This document shows positions 8,205 to 16,443 of a DNA stretch of 51,740 nucleotides, piece after piece. Position 1 is the first letter of the stretch; every line of letters starts with the position of its first letter. The stretch comes from an uncultured Oxalobacteraceae bacterium (lineage in GTDB: Bacteria; Pseudomonadota; Gammaproteobacteria; Burkholderiales; Burkholderiaceae), in assembly GCA_946480015.1 (NCBI GenBank), contig CAMLIL010000036.1:1-51740 (forward strand), in the 5' to 3' direction. The notes beneath the pieces are model-generated. The model had not been told where the DNA came from. It did not search any database and was given only the letters and a program-made list of their open reading frames with translations. The translations under genes and the position numbers were made by a program.

Positions 8205-8909
8205 TCAGGTACTCTGGGGAAGGTAGACTGGGCGCGACGCCGTCAAGCCTTGCCTGACCTGCTGGGTCAGCGCATCGGCCAGCACTTCATCGGCGCCCGC
8301 CTCAAGCCCGTCGAGCGCGTGCAGGACAATCTCCTCGGCGCTGCTCTTTTGCACGTCGAAGCCGCGCGTAAGATCGGTGTCGACGTAGGCCATGTGCAAG
8401 CCCAGCACCTGCGTCTTCTGCCCGGCCAGCTCATGGCGCAGCGCGTTGGTCAGCGACCACGCGGCCGACTTGCTCGCCGAATAGGCGGCCAGCTCTCCGC
8501 CGTTGACCCATGACGCGACCGACAACACATTGAGCAGCGCACCTCCGCCGTTGGCCTTGAGCACGGGCGCGAAGGCCTTGCTCATGTTTAGCATGCCAAA
8601 GAAATTGGTCTCGAAAAGGCGACGCGCAAGCGCTTCGCTGTCCTGCGCAAGAAACCCGCCGGGTTGGGCAACGCCAGCGTTATTGATCACCAGGGAGACG
8701 TCCGCAGCCTGTTGGGCGGCGGCATGGACCTCCTCGGGCTTGGTCACGTCAAGCTGCAAGGCTTGAACACCTGGCAAGGTGACCGTGGCTGGATTTCGCG
8801 CGGCAGCGTAAATCTTGCGGGCGCCACGAGCGAGCAATTCGCGCGCAAACGCCAGGCCGATTCCGCGGTTGGCACCAGTGACGAGGACGACGGCATTTTC
8901 AATTTTCAT
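8205..8909 (-). CDS. Short-chain dehydrogenase/reductase (SDR)
   Basis: Classical SDR of 234 aa. The cofactor motif is TGANRGIG, the structural NNAG motif is present, and the active site is S plus Y-x-x-x-K (YSASK). The start at 8909 has GGAGA upstream; the TTG at 8921 was rejected. It is the last gene of a leftward set of three oxidoreductases behind a TetR regulator. The substrate is unknown; such sets often act on reactive carbonyls or quinones (inference). Confidence 0.8.
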   Translation of the reverse strand: MKIENAVVLVTGANRGIGLAFARELLARGARKIYAAARNPATVTLPGVQALQLDVTKPEEVHAAAQQAADVSLVINNAGVAQPGGFLAQDSEALARRLFETNFFGMLNMSKAFAPVLKANGGGALLNVLSVASWVNGGELAAYSASKSAAWSLTNALRHELAGQKTQVLGLHMAYVDTDLTRGFDVQKSSAEEIVLHALDGLEAGADEVLADALTQQVRQGLTASRPVYLPQST

Positions 8910-8955
8910 GGGAATCTCCAAGGTGAGGGACGAACGGATTTTGCAAGATTTGCTT

Positions 8956-9957
8956 CTATTTCACGGTGACGACAACTTTGCCCTTTGCACGGCCCGCTTC
9001 GACGTAGGCCATGGCCGCGTTGGTTGATTCGAACGGAAAGACCCGGTCCACCACCGGGCGTATGACCCCCGCATCGAACAGACGGGTGATCTCGCGCAGT
9101 TGGCTCCCGTTCGCCTTCATGAAGAGGAACGAAAAGCTGACCCCGCGGCGCTTTGCCTTGCGCCGGATGCCTGAACTGAGCAGCCGCAGGACCAGCTTCA
9201 CCAACCCGGGCGCCCCGATTTCCTTGCCGAATTCGGGATCAGGTGGCCCGGAAATGGAGATGAGTTTTCCGCCGGGCTTGAGCACGCCGAGGGATTTTTC
9301 GAGCGTCTTGCCATCCTGGCTGTTCAGGACCACGTCGTAATCGTGCAAGACATCCTCAAAGTTCTGGGTCTTGTAGTCGACGACGATGTCAGCGCCCAGA
9401 CTCTTTACCAGCGCGACATTGGCCGCGCTCGTCGTCGTGGCAACGGTCGCGCCAAGATGCTTGGCCAGCTGGATGGCAAACGTGCCCACGCCGCCGGAGC
9501 CGGCCTGAATGAACACTTTCTGCCCTTTCTTTAATCCAGCCTTCTCGACCAGTGCCTGCCATGCGGTAAGCGCCACCAGGGGAATGGAAGCTGCTTCCTC
9601 CATCGTCAGTCCCTTGGGCTTGAGCGCCAGGGAAGCCTCTTTGACTGGGACGAATTCGGCGAACGTACCGATCCGAAAATCATCCGGCCGCGCATAGACT
9701 TCGTCACCCGGCTTGAACTGGCGTACGCCCGGGCCGACCTTGACAATCACCCCGGCGACGTCGTGGCCCAGGATGAGGGGCAGGCGATAGGGAAGGATCA
9801 GCTTGAACTCGCCGTCCCGGATCTTGGAGTCCAGCAGATTGACGCCGGCGGCATGGACCTGGACCAACACCTCGTCGTCGCGCAGTTCCGGCGTCGGCAT
9901 GTCTGCCAGCTGCAAGGTGCGCTTTTTTCCATATCTCTCGAGAATAAATGCTTTCAT
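8956..9957 (-). CDS. NADP-dependent MDR oxidoreductase, quinone-reductase-like
   Basis: Medium-chain dehydrogenase/reductase of 333 aa. It has a GroES-like N-terminal domain (VLVQVHAAGVNLLDSKIRDG) and a Rossmann domain with the motif GSGGVGTFAIQLAKHLGA. The cysteine and histidine zinc ligands of alcohol dehydrogenases are not apparent, which fits the zinc-free quinone oxidoreductase/enoyl reductase branch. Start 9957 has AAGGAAAAAT upstream; the longer in-frame start at 10032 gives an unconserved extension. It lies between two SDR genes on the same strand, with 46 and 99 bp gaps. Confidence 0.83.
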   Translation of the reverse strand: MKAFILERYGKKRTLQLADMPTPELRDDEVLVQVHAAGVNLLDSKIRDGEFKLILPYRLPLILGHDVAGVIVKVGPGVRQFKPGDEVYARPDDFRIGTFAEFVPVKEASLALKPKGLTMEEAASIPLVALTAWQALVEKAGLKKGQKVFIQAGSGGVGTFAIQLAKHLGATVATTTSAANVALVKSLGADIVVDYKTQNFEDVLHDYDVVLNSQDGKTLEKSLGVLKPGGKLISISGPPDPEFGKEIGAPGLVKLVLRLLSSGIRRKAKRRGVSFSFLFMKANGSQLREITRLFDAGVIRPVVDRVFPFESTNAAMAYVEAGRAKGKVVVTVK

Positions 9958-10056
9958 ATTTTTCCTTGTTATTCCTGGCGTGCGCCAGGTTTGCGAACGG
10001 CTCAGCATCGGCACACCGATGTAGCCGCGCACGCTGAGCTTGTTGGTTAGCAGCGT

Positions 10057-10869
10057 CTACGCTGCGAGCCGAAGGTCTTTCCGAACTCCTGCGTCGAGCA
10101 CGCTGGCGGGCGCGAACCGGCGCAGCAGGCGCATGCGGCTGGCAAGGCCAGGGGCGTAGCGGATCTTTGGATGAGCAGCCGTGGCTGCCTTGAGCACGAT
10201 GTCGGCCACCACATCCGGCCCGTCCGCGCCCACCAGCACTTCCTTGACCCGCCGTTCCACGCCCGCGCGTGCCTCGCGATACACCTCAAGGGGCGCATCC
10301 GGTTTCATCAGGTTCGCATCGAACGGCGTATTGATGTAGGCCGGCTCGACCACCGAGACGCGAATGCCCAGCGTGCGCAGTTCATGGTCGAGCGCTTCCG
10401 AATAGCCCGCGACCGCATGCTTGGCGGCGGAGTACAGCGCCATGTAAGGCATGGGCAGGAAGCCGAGCACCGACCCGATGTTGATGATGCGCCCGCCTCC
10501 CTGGCCGCGCATGTGCGGCACGACGGCCCGGGTCATCCGCACCATCCCGAAGAAGTTCGTATTGAAGACCGACTGGGCCTGCTCGATCGAACTCTCTTCC
10601 GCACCGGATGGAGCGACCCCGAAACCGGCGTTGTTGACGAGGAGGTCGATGCGGCCTTCCGTTTCGATCAGCTTCTGGACGGCCGCTTCGACCGACTCGT
10701 CCTTGGTCACGTCAAGGGGCAACATCTCGAAGGATTGTTGACCGGCCTGCCCGCCGCGCCTGCTGGTGCCGTACACCTTGTAGCCGGCCGACGACAGCAG
10801 CTGGGCGGTCGCTTCGCCAATGCCCGAGGAGGCCCCGGTAACGAGGGCAACTTTGTTTTTCATGTTCAT
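10057..10869 (-). CDS. SDR-family oxidoreductase
   Basis: SDR of 270 aa. TGASSGIG, NNAGFG and the YSAAK active site are all present. The C-terminal part (RMRLLRRFAPASVLDAGVRK) is typical of the larger 'oxidoreductase/SDR' proteins common in proteobacteria. A good RBS (GAAGGAG) lies upstream. It is the first gene of the oxidoreductase set; a perfect palindrome matching the putative TetR operator is about 100 bp upstream. Confidence 0.82.
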   Translation of the reverse strand: MNMKNKVALVTGASSGIGEATAQLLSSAGYKVYGTSRRGGQAGQQSFEMLPLDVTKDESVEAAVQKLIETEGRIDLLVNNAGFGVAPSGAEESSIEQAQSVFNTNFFGMVRMTRAVVPHMRGQGGGRIINIGSVLGFLPMPYMALYSAAKHAVAGYSEALDHELRTLGIRVSVVEPAYINTPFDANLMKPDAPLEVYREARAGVERRVKEVLVGADGPDVVADIVLKAATAAHPKIRYAPGLASRMRLLRRFAPASVLDAGVRKDLRLAA

Positions 10870-10962
10870 GACATTTCTCCTTCAGCAAGGGGGATGCGGG
10901 ATAGGTTGGCAAACGGGGGGCACTGCGAAACAGATGGGTTCGCTTGGCTGGCAGCACGATTA

Positions 10963-10986
10963 TTTCGCATGATGATCATCATATAT
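10963..10986. promoter_or_regulatory. Candidate TetR operator upstream of the oxidoreductase genes
   Basis: It contains the perfect 14-bp palindrome ATGATGATCATCAT (10969-10982) in a 24-nt stretch. That stretch matches 22 of 24 bases of the sequence over the tetR start (11602-11625). It lies in the 150-bp gap between tetR and the first SDR gene. Binding by the neighbouring TetR protein is inferred. Confidence 0.6.
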
Positions 10987-11021
10987 TTAGGCGAGCGAGA
11001 AGTCGGTGGATATCGGTTAAA

Positions 11022-11609
11022 TCAGGTGGGGGCCAGATGCTTCAATGCGGCCGCGCACAGGCTGTCCGCCAGCGCGGGATCGTCGACCGCACGCGCCAAC
11101 AGCAATGTGCCCACCATGGTGGAGATGGTCACAAGGGCGCGTTCGTGGCTAACAGGCTGGCCCCAGTCGGGCGACTGGCGGGCGACCAGATCGATCATTT
11201 CCTTGATGTGGCGGGTGGTCACACGGCGAACTTCGGGGGCCTGGCGCTGCGTCTCCGAGCCTAGCGCGGCCAGCGGACATCCCTGCTCCACCTGCTCCAA
11301 ATGCTCGCGCGAGAGGTAGGTGCGAAGCATGCATGCCAGGGCCTGCTCGGGGGGCACGCCGGCGACAACGTTCGCCGCCAGGGTGGCCGACTCCGCGCAC
11401 GCCCGACTCGCCGCTTCCGCCAGCATGGCCTCGCGCGACGGGAAATGGGCGTAAAAGGCACCGTGAGTCAGGCCGGCCTCCTTCATGATGTCGGCCACAC
11501 CCGTGCCGTCGTAGCCGCTCCGCCGGATGGCGCGTGAGGCGGCATTGACGATGCGCTCGTGGGAGGCTTCTTTTGCCGCGGTTCGTGTTTTGCTGGTTTC
11601 TTTTCGCAT
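11022..11609 (-). CDS. TetR/AcrR-family transcriptional regulator
   Basis: Repressor of 195 aa from the start at 11609. The N-terminal HTH reads ASHERIVNAASRAIRRSGYDGTG followed by HGAFYAHFPSREAMLAEA, the usual TetR signature. The C-terminal ligand domain resembles the group that senses small hydrophobic or electrophilic compounds. No start has a strong RBS; 11621 (MMTIMRK...) is also possible. The palindrome at 11608-11621 covers this region, so autorepression is likely. The gene reads in the same direction as the three oxidoreductase genes downstream, its probable targets. Confidence 0.85.
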   Translation of the reverse strand: MRKETSKTRTAAKEASHERIVNAASRAIRRSGYDGTGVADIMKEAGLTHGAFYAHFPSREAMLAEAASRACAESATLAANVVAGVPPEQALACMLRTYLSREHLEQVEQGCPLAALGSETQRQAPEVRRVTTRHIKEMIDLVARQSPDWGQPVSHERALVTISTMVGTLLLARAVDDPALADSLCAAALKHLAPT

Positions 11610-11625
11610 GATGGTCATCATACAT
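11602..11625. promoter_or_regulatory. Candidate TetR operator over the tetR start
   Basis: ATGATGGTCATCAT (11608-11621) is palindromic except for the central pair. With its flanks it repeats the sequence at 10963-10986 with two transitions. Because it includes the likely start codon, bound repressor would block initiation of its own gene. Confidence 0.55.
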
Positions 11626-11708
11626 AAAATTAACCTGACGTGCAACATGCGGTCTGAAGTATGGGCAGATCCACGCACCAACAGGCGTCGGCGCGAACGA
11701 GTTGGCCT

Positions 11709-12095
11709 TCATTCCATAGGTTGGCGAATGATGGTTTTCCATTTGGCCGGATCGGCACGACGTATGTCGCTCAGATACACTTCGTGGTGCTTTCCAGCTA
11801 GACCAGAGCGTGCGCCGATAAAATCGTGGACTCGCTGGATGGTCGGGCCTTCCTCACTAAATGGGCCGACGTGAAATATCTGGGCACACAGTCCTTCGGT
11901 GAAGTTCTGCAGCTTAAGCGCGTTTACTGCGGGAAGTGCTTTCTTGCGCTTCACTTCCGCAACCGCCGCTTGAATCACCGCCGTGAGTTTGCAACCTATT
12001 GATTTCACATAATATTTTCGATTTTTATACTCATCAGTACCAACATCCGCACCAACTAATTCGAATCCTGGCCAGCACAACAGATTCCACCACAC
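11709..12095 (-). pseudogene. 5'-truncated GyrI-like small-molecule-binding domain gene
   Basis: From about codon 38 the frame matches the C-terminal half of GyrI-like proteins: AVAEVKRKKALPAVNALK, GLCAQIFHVGPFSEEGPTI, GKHHEVYLSD and a final KTIIRQP. The family is normally about 200 aa; here only some 90 residues of the domain remain. The preceding residues are AT-rich, unrelated sequence, opened by a GTG without RBS. The N-terminal half seems to have been replaced at the border of the hicAB island. Whether any protein is made is unknown. Confidence 0.6.
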
Positions 12096-12123
12096 CTCTA
12101 CACAAAACTACACACAACGCAAA

Positions 12124-12149
12124 TTGATGTGTATGATTACACACATCAA
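12124..12149. promoter_or_regulatory. Inverted repeat upstream of hicA, candidate HicB operator
   Basis: TTGATGTGT (12124-12132) and ACACATCAA (12141-12149) form a perfect 9-bp inverted repeat separated by 8 bp, 17 bp before hicA. HicB antitoxins with a DNA-binding tail usually bind such repeats to repress their own operon; here this is inferred. Confidence 0.5.
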
Positions 12150-12166
12150 CAACCGAGAGGCCTTCG

Positions 12167-12349
12167 ATGAATTCAAGAGAGCTGATTCGGATGCTGGTGG
12201 AAGACGGATGGAAGGAAGTTCGAGTGACTGGGAGCCATCACCATTTCAAACATCTTGACCGGCCGGGCCTTGTTACGGTCCCGCACCCAAAGAAGGATCT
12301 GCCGATCGGAACCGTTAATAGCATCTTGAAACAAGCCGGGCTGAAATAG
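12167..12349 (+). CDS. hicA: HicA-type toxin (mRNA interferase)
   Basis: A 60-aa dsRBD-like protein of the HicA/YcfA family, which cleaves mRNA. The conserved core is seen: LIRMLVEDGW, GSHHHFKH with the catalytic histidine, and TVPHPKKDLPIGTVNSILKQAGL. GAGAGG precedes the ATG. It has lower GC than its neighbours and stands beside a truncated gene, which suggests horizontal gain. Its antitoxin follows after an unusually long 112-bp gap. Confidence 0.88.
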   Translation: MNSRELIRMLVEDGWKEVRVTGSHHHFKHLDRPGLVTVPHPKKDLPIGTVNSILKQAGLK

Positions 12350-12461
12350 CCTGTTTTTTCCGGCTTAAGTTTTACAAATGCAAATATTTCAATAATAGAA
12401 TTTAATTCGCCATGCCTTGCAACACCATCCACGTAGTCCGCATTACCTTGGAGGAACATCT

Positions 12462-12875
12462 ATGGAACTGCCTGTCGCAATCCACAAAGATGTAGGAAGT
12501 GTCTATGGAGTAACCGTCCCTGACGTGCCAGGGTGCTTCTCTTGGGGCGACACCATCGCTGAAGCACTCCACAATGTTAAGGACGCAATTTATGGCCACT
12601 TTGAAGCGTTGGCCGAAACAGGTGAAAGTTTAGAAATTGGACCTTCACAGATCGAAGATTTGATTGGAAGTGAAGAATTTGTTGGAGCAATCTGGGCACT
12701 CGTGGACGTTGATGCATCAAAGCTAGATACTAAGCCTGAGCGCATCAATATCTCACTTCCCAGATTCGTTCTTCAAAAGATCGACGCTTATGCCAGCTCT
12801 CGTCATGAGACGAGAAGTGGCCTATTGTCCCGTGCTGCATTAGATCTGATCGCTAGAGAGCTCGAACCTGCTTGA
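12462..12875 (+). CDS. hicB: HicB-type antitoxin
   Basis: A 137-aa partner of HicA. The N-terminal partial RNase-H fold has the family motif GVTVPDVPGCFSWGDTIAEALHNVKDAI. The C-terminal part (INISLPRFVLQKIDAYASSR...GLLSRAAL) is a ribbon-helix-helix DNA-binding domain, so it should autoregulate. GGAGGAA lies just before the ATG at 12462. The 112-bp AT-rich leader may hold a separate promoter that secures antitoxin supply (inference). Confidence 0.88.
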   Translation: MELPVAIHKDVGSVYGVTVPDVPGCFSWGDTIAEALHNVKDAIYGHFEALAETGESLEIGPSQIEDLIGSEEFVGAIWALVDVDASKLDTKPERINISLPRFVLQKIDAYASSRHETRSGLLSRAALDLIARELEPA

Positions 12876-12998
12876 GATATCTGCTCATGGGAAATGTTGT
12901 CGTGTGAAAAATTGGTAAACCCCGATCAGAGGTACCACGGCGCGGGCAGCAATCGGCCGATTCGGAGAGCCACGCGCGAGTACGCGCGAGGGGCCAAT

Positions 12999-13059
12999 CG
13001 CTTCCGCCAGGAAACAAAAAACCGCCTCATGGGCGGTTATTTGTTTCCTGGCGGAAGCG
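12999..13059. repeat. 61-bp near-perfect palindrome spanning the tRNA-Ser 3' end and its terminator
   Basis: The arms 12999-13018 and 13040-13059 are perfect 20-bp inverted copies; with the inner hairpin nearly the whole 61 bp is self-complementary. The right arm is the tRNA-Ser 3' end (acceptor strand plus CCA and trailer). The left arm is an inverted copy of it beyond the terminator. Confidence 0.8.
13015..13037 (-). terminator. Rho-independent terminator of tRNA-Ser
   Basis: On the minus strand ACCGCC-CATGA-GGCGGT (13037-13021) is followed by TTTTTTG. It begins 12 bases after the tRNA CCA end, as expected for a tRNA transcript terminator. Confidence 0.7.
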
Positions 13060-13138
13060 GTGAGATTCGAACTCACGAACAGGTTCCCCCGTCGCCAGTT
13101 TTCAAGACTGGTGCCTTCAACCGCTCGGCCACGCTTCC
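13049..13138 (-). tRNA. tRNA-Ser (anticodon UGA)
   Basis: The 90-nt class II tRNA starts GGAAGCG and ends CGCTTCC-G-CCA, so the acceptor stem pairs perfectly and CCA is encoded. The anticodon arm is CCAGTCTTGAAAACTGG with TGA in the loop. A long variable arm and GAGTTCGAATCTC (T arm) are present. It reads UCA and other UCN codons. Confidence 0.95.
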
Positions 13139-13188
13139 TGCAGACCAGCATTATACAGAAAACACCCCACCCCGGGCAGCGTAAGCCC

Positions 13189-15243
13189 TCACTCGCTGAA
13201 GGGCAGCCAGCGCTCGCGCAGCAGGTTCTCAAACGCGCTGGCCGTCAAGGGCTTGGAATACAGATACCCCTGCACTTCATCGCAGCCCGCGCTGCGCAGA
13301 AACGCCAGCTGCTCCGAGGTCTCGACCCCTTCGGCGATCACCCCAAGGTGCAGTTTCTGGGCGATGCTGATGATGGTGCTGGCAATCGCGCAGTCATTGC
13401 TGTCGCGCGGCAAACCCATGGTGAACGAGCGGTCGATCTTCAAGGTATCGATCGGGAAGCGTTTCAGGTACGACAGACTCGAATACCCGGTTCCAAAATC
13501 GTCCAGCGACAGGCTCACGCCCAGTGCCGTGATCTGATCCATGATATCAATCACCCGATCGATATCGCTCATTAGCGTACTTTCGGTGATTTCCAGCTCC
13601 AGCCACGCCGGGCCGAGCGCATGGCGACTCAGCAAATCCTGCACGCGCGCCGGCAGTGCCGCCGTAAATTCGCGCGCGGACACGTTCACCGCCACGCGAA
13701 ACGGCGGAAATCCGGCCATCTGCCACAGCGCCGCCTGCGCACAGGCCGCTTCCAGCACCCATTCGCCCAGCGGCACGATCAGTCCAGTCGCCTCGGCCAG
13801 CGGAATGAATTGCACCGGCGGCACCATGCCGCGCTCCGGATGCATCCAGCGCACCAGGGCCTCGGCGCCGACGATGCGGTCGCGCCCGATGTCAAACTTG
13901 GGCTGGTAGTGCAGCAGCAACTCTCCATTGCGCAGTGCCTGGCGCAAGCCCGATTCGAGCCGCATGCGGTCGTGCATGCCCTGGTTCATTTCGCTGCTGA
14001 AGAAGGCGATGCTGCGCTCGTCGCCCTCCTGCCCCTGCTTGGCGCGCTCCATGGCGATGTCGGCCAGGCGCAGCAGCGATTCGGCATCGGACCCGTCCTG
14101 CGGAAACACGCTGATGCCGATGCTGGCGCCCACGCGCAGGTCGTTGCCTTCGACCAGAAACGGCTCGGCCAGCGCGGCCTGCAGCTTGCGCGCCACGGTG
14201 GTCGCTTCGAAGTGTTCGCGGATGTCGAACAGGCCGACGGCGAACTCGTCGCCCGACAGGCGCGCGACGACATCCTGTTCGCGCAGCGCTCCACGGAAGC
14301 GCTGGCCGACCTGGCGCAGCAAGGCGTCGCCAATGGCCCGGCCAAGGGTGTCGTTGATGGGCTTGAAGCGGTTCAGGTCGATGAACAGCACGCAGCCGGC
14401 CGCCTCCTTGCGGCTGGCCACGGCCAGGGCCTGGTCGACCAGTTTGGCCAGCAAGGTGCGGTTGGGCAGGCCGGTGAGCGCGTCGTAGTAGGCCAGATGG
14501 TGCAGCCGCTCTTCGGCCAGTTTGCGTTCGGTGATGTCGGTCAGGTAGGCAATCAGGCCGATGGGCTGTTCGTCCGGGCTGTGCAGCGGCGCAAGCGACA
14601 TGCTGGCCCAGAATACTTCACCGCTTTTCTTGCGGCGCCGCACTTCCATCATGGGGCCGCCCTGCTCCACGAAGGCGTCGTGAAAGCCGGCTTCCTCGTC
14701 GGCGTACAGGAACAGGATGTTGCGCCCGATGGCTTCGAGCGCGGTGTAGCCGAACAGCCGTTCGGCGCCCTTGTTCCAGCTGGTGATATAGCCGGTGGGG
14801 TCGAGGGTGAGCACCGATTCGTTGATCTGGTCGAGGATCTGGGCCTGGTGCGCCAGTTGCGCTTCGATCTGGACGAAGGCATGGGTGGAGCGCTGTGCCA
14901 GCGAGTGCACTTGCAGCAGCGAGGCGGTCAACGCGGCCAGGCTGGCCAGTTTTTGTCGATCGTGCTCGCTGTAGGCGGGCCGTCCGGAGACCTCGTAGCG
15001 CCCGTAGAGGTGGCCGTCGCAGGCGCACGCCTGCACCACGTTATCGAGGCTGTAGGGAAATAAATCGGCCGCGTCGCGCTCGCGCACGTCATCGGCGGGA
15101 ACGAACAGACCGATCGGACTACCCAGCAGGTTGCCGGCGATGCGCCCCAGTTCATCGGCCAGCGCGGTGCCACGCAAACGCATCACGGCTACGCACACGG
15201 CGGCGCTGCTGTCCATGAAGTCGCTGGCTGGCGGCATGAGCAT
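13189..15243 (-). CDS. GAF-PAS-GGDEF-EAL cyclic-di-GMP signalling protein
   Basis: Cytoplasmic 684-aa protein. A GAF-like region (about 1-115) and a PAS domain (about 135-255, INESVLTLDPTGYITSWNKGAERLFGY) precede GGDEF and EAL domains. The cyclase motif is SGDEF at 330-334, a variant often still active. EAL at 461-463 is intact, as is [17 protein letters not shown], so phosphodiesterase activity is likely. The start at 15243 lies just after the upstream HDOD gene stop, so the two are probably one operon. No membrane segment was seen. Net effect on c-di-GMP is not predictable. Confidence 0.88.
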   Translation of the reverse strand: MLMPPASDFMDSSAAVCVAVMRLRGTALADELGRIAGNLLGSPIGLFVPADDVRERDAADLFPYSLDNVVQACACDGHLYGRYEVSGRPAYSEHDRQKLASLAALTASLLQVHSLAQRSTHAFVQIEAQLAHQAQILDQINESVLTLDPTGYITSWNKGAERLFGYTALEAIGRNILFLYADEEAGFHDAFVEQGGPMMEVRRRKKSGEVFWASMSLAPLHSPDEQPIGLIAYLTDITERKLAEERLHHLAYYDALTGLPNRTLLAKLVDQALAVASRKEAAGCVLFIDLNRFKPINDTLGRAIGDALLRQVGQRFRGALREQDVVARLSGDEFAVGLFDIREHFEATTVARKLQAALAEPFLVEGNDLRVGASIGISVFPQDGSDAESLLRLADIAMERAKQGQEGDERSIAFFSSEMNQGMHDRMRLESGLRQALRNGELLLHYQPKFDIGRDRIVGAEALVRWMHPERGMVPPVQFIPLAEATGLIVPLGEWVLEAACAQAALWQMAGFPPFRVAVNVSAREFTAALPARVQDLLSRHALGPAWLELEITESTLMSDIDRVIDIMDQITALGVSLSLDDFGTGYSSLSYLKRFPIDTLKIDRSFTMGLPRDSNDCAIASTIISIAQKLHLGVIAEGVETSEQLAFLRSAGCDEVQGYLYSKPLTASAFENLLRERWLPFSE

Positions 15244-15244
15244 C

Positions 15245-16354
15245 CTATAGATTCCGGCCGACCTGGATGGCCCAGTGGTAGGCGTGCAGCTGGCTTTGCC
15301 AGTACACTTGCCGGCCGATCCCGGCGCTGGCGAGCATGGCGCCATCGGCCTCGTCTTCGACCAGCACCAGCAGGCGGCCGAGCTCGCCCGCGCGCGTCAA
15401 CAGCGCCTCGGCGGCCGCGTGCGGCAGGCTCAAAGTGGCGACAATCTCGTCCATCGGCATCCCCAACAAGACATCTAGCAAGGAAAACACACCGGTCATG
15501 AAGGCCAGGTCTTGCGCATCGCGCTCCCCGCCGGCCAGTTTGCACAGCACTTCGAGGTGGGCGGCGCGCAGCGCAGCGATCGCCAGCAAGGGATTGGCCG
15601 GACCGCTTTGCTGGGGCCGCGCGTACAGCAGCAGTTGCAGCCAGCGCTGCAACTGACGCCGTCCAAGTACGTTGATGGCCTGGTTGAAGCTGTAAATCGG
15701 CGTGCTGGCCGCGAATGCTGCCGAATTGACCAGTTTGAGTAGATGATACGACAAGGCGGGGTCTTGCTTCAGCAAAGCTTCGAGTTCGCGCGAATCGGCA
15801 TCGCGCGCCAGCAGGCCGAGCAGCGCCAGCAGGCGTTTGCGGCTGGTGACGTCGTCCGGATTGCTGCCGCCGCGCCGCTCCAGGGCGTAATCGCCGCTGA
15901 ACCAGGTAAATCCGGCCTGGACCGCCTCTTGCAGACGCTCGGCACTGTCGACATGGCAGGCCAGGTGGGGGCCGCTGTCCGGCGACAGGCAGGCCGGGAT
16001 GGGAATGCCGGCGCGGCAATCGGCGATGACCGCCCTGCCCGGCAGCGCCGGACCGTCGATCAAAATCCGGTAGCCTGCCGCTTGCAGGGCCTGGGCCTTT
16101 GCCGGGTCGTTCAAGGCGAACAGCACGCGCGCGGCCGGCATGGTGTTCAGCAAGGTGGTGTCGAGGATGGATTGGGCGAGCAAGACGATGCAGTCGAGCG
16201 GGGCCAGTGCGGCCAGCAAGTCGGGCGTGGCGAAGATCTGCGCCAGCGCGCCCGGGGTGTCGGCACGCACGGTGATGGCCATCCAGTCGTGCTGCACGCC
16301 GGCGGCCGCGCGCAGCGTCACCAGCGGAAACGACGGAGATTCGAACTCGGCCAT
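15245..16354 (-). CDS. HDOD-domain signalling protein with degenerate EAL-like N-terminus
   Basis: A 369-aa protein. The C-terminal half (about 165-360) matches the HDOD domain: LLKQDPALSYHLLKLVNSAAF, INVLGRRQLQRWLQLLLYA and the tail LHAYHWAIQVGRNL. The N-terminal region has the layout of EAL/HDOD 'YuxH-like' proteins but lacks an EAL motif, so it is probably a catalytically dead sensor or scaffold. It precedes the GGDEF-EAL gene with only 1 bp between stop and start, implying a joint role. Confidence 0.75.
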   Translation of the reverse strand: MAEFESPSFPLVTLRAAAGVQHDWMAITVRADTPGALAQIFATPDLLAALAPLDCIVLLAQSILDTTLLNTMPAARVLFALNDPAKAQALQAAGYRILIDGPALPGRAVIADCRAGIPIPACLSPDSGPHLACHVDSAERLQEAVQAGFTWFSGDYALERRGGSNPDDVTSRKRLLALLGLLARDADSRELEALLKQDPALSYHLLKLVNSAAFAASTPIYSFNQAINVLGRRQLQRWLQLLLYARPQQSGPANPLLAIAALRAAHLEVLCKLAGGERDAQDLAFMTGVFSLLDVLLGMPMDEIVATLSLPHAAAEALLTRAGELGRLLVLVEDEADGAMLASAGIGRQVYWQSQLHAYHWAIQVGRNL

Positions 16355-16408
16355 TGGCGTCTCGAGAGAGAGGTAGTCGCCTAATAGTAGTTTAGATATT
16401 TACCCAAA

Positions 16409-16438
16409 GCAACTAAAATAGTTGCCGCGTGGCCACGC
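16409..16438 (-). terminator. Paired hairpins after the NarL-type regulator gene
   Basis: Just past the regulator stop (minus strand) come the 12-bp palindrome GCGTGGCCACGC and the hairpin GCAACTA-TTT-TAGTTGC, followed by TTTGGGT. The T run is short, so termination is only probable. Confidence 0.35.
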
Positions 16439-16443
16439 TTAGA

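Noticed and set aside
12060..12073. TTCGAATCCTGGCC, like the T-loop and 3' half of a tRNA, beside hicAB
   Set aside because: The 5' half of the T stem (CCAGG) is missing and no tRNA body is present; it could be an attachment remnant but a chance match is as likely.
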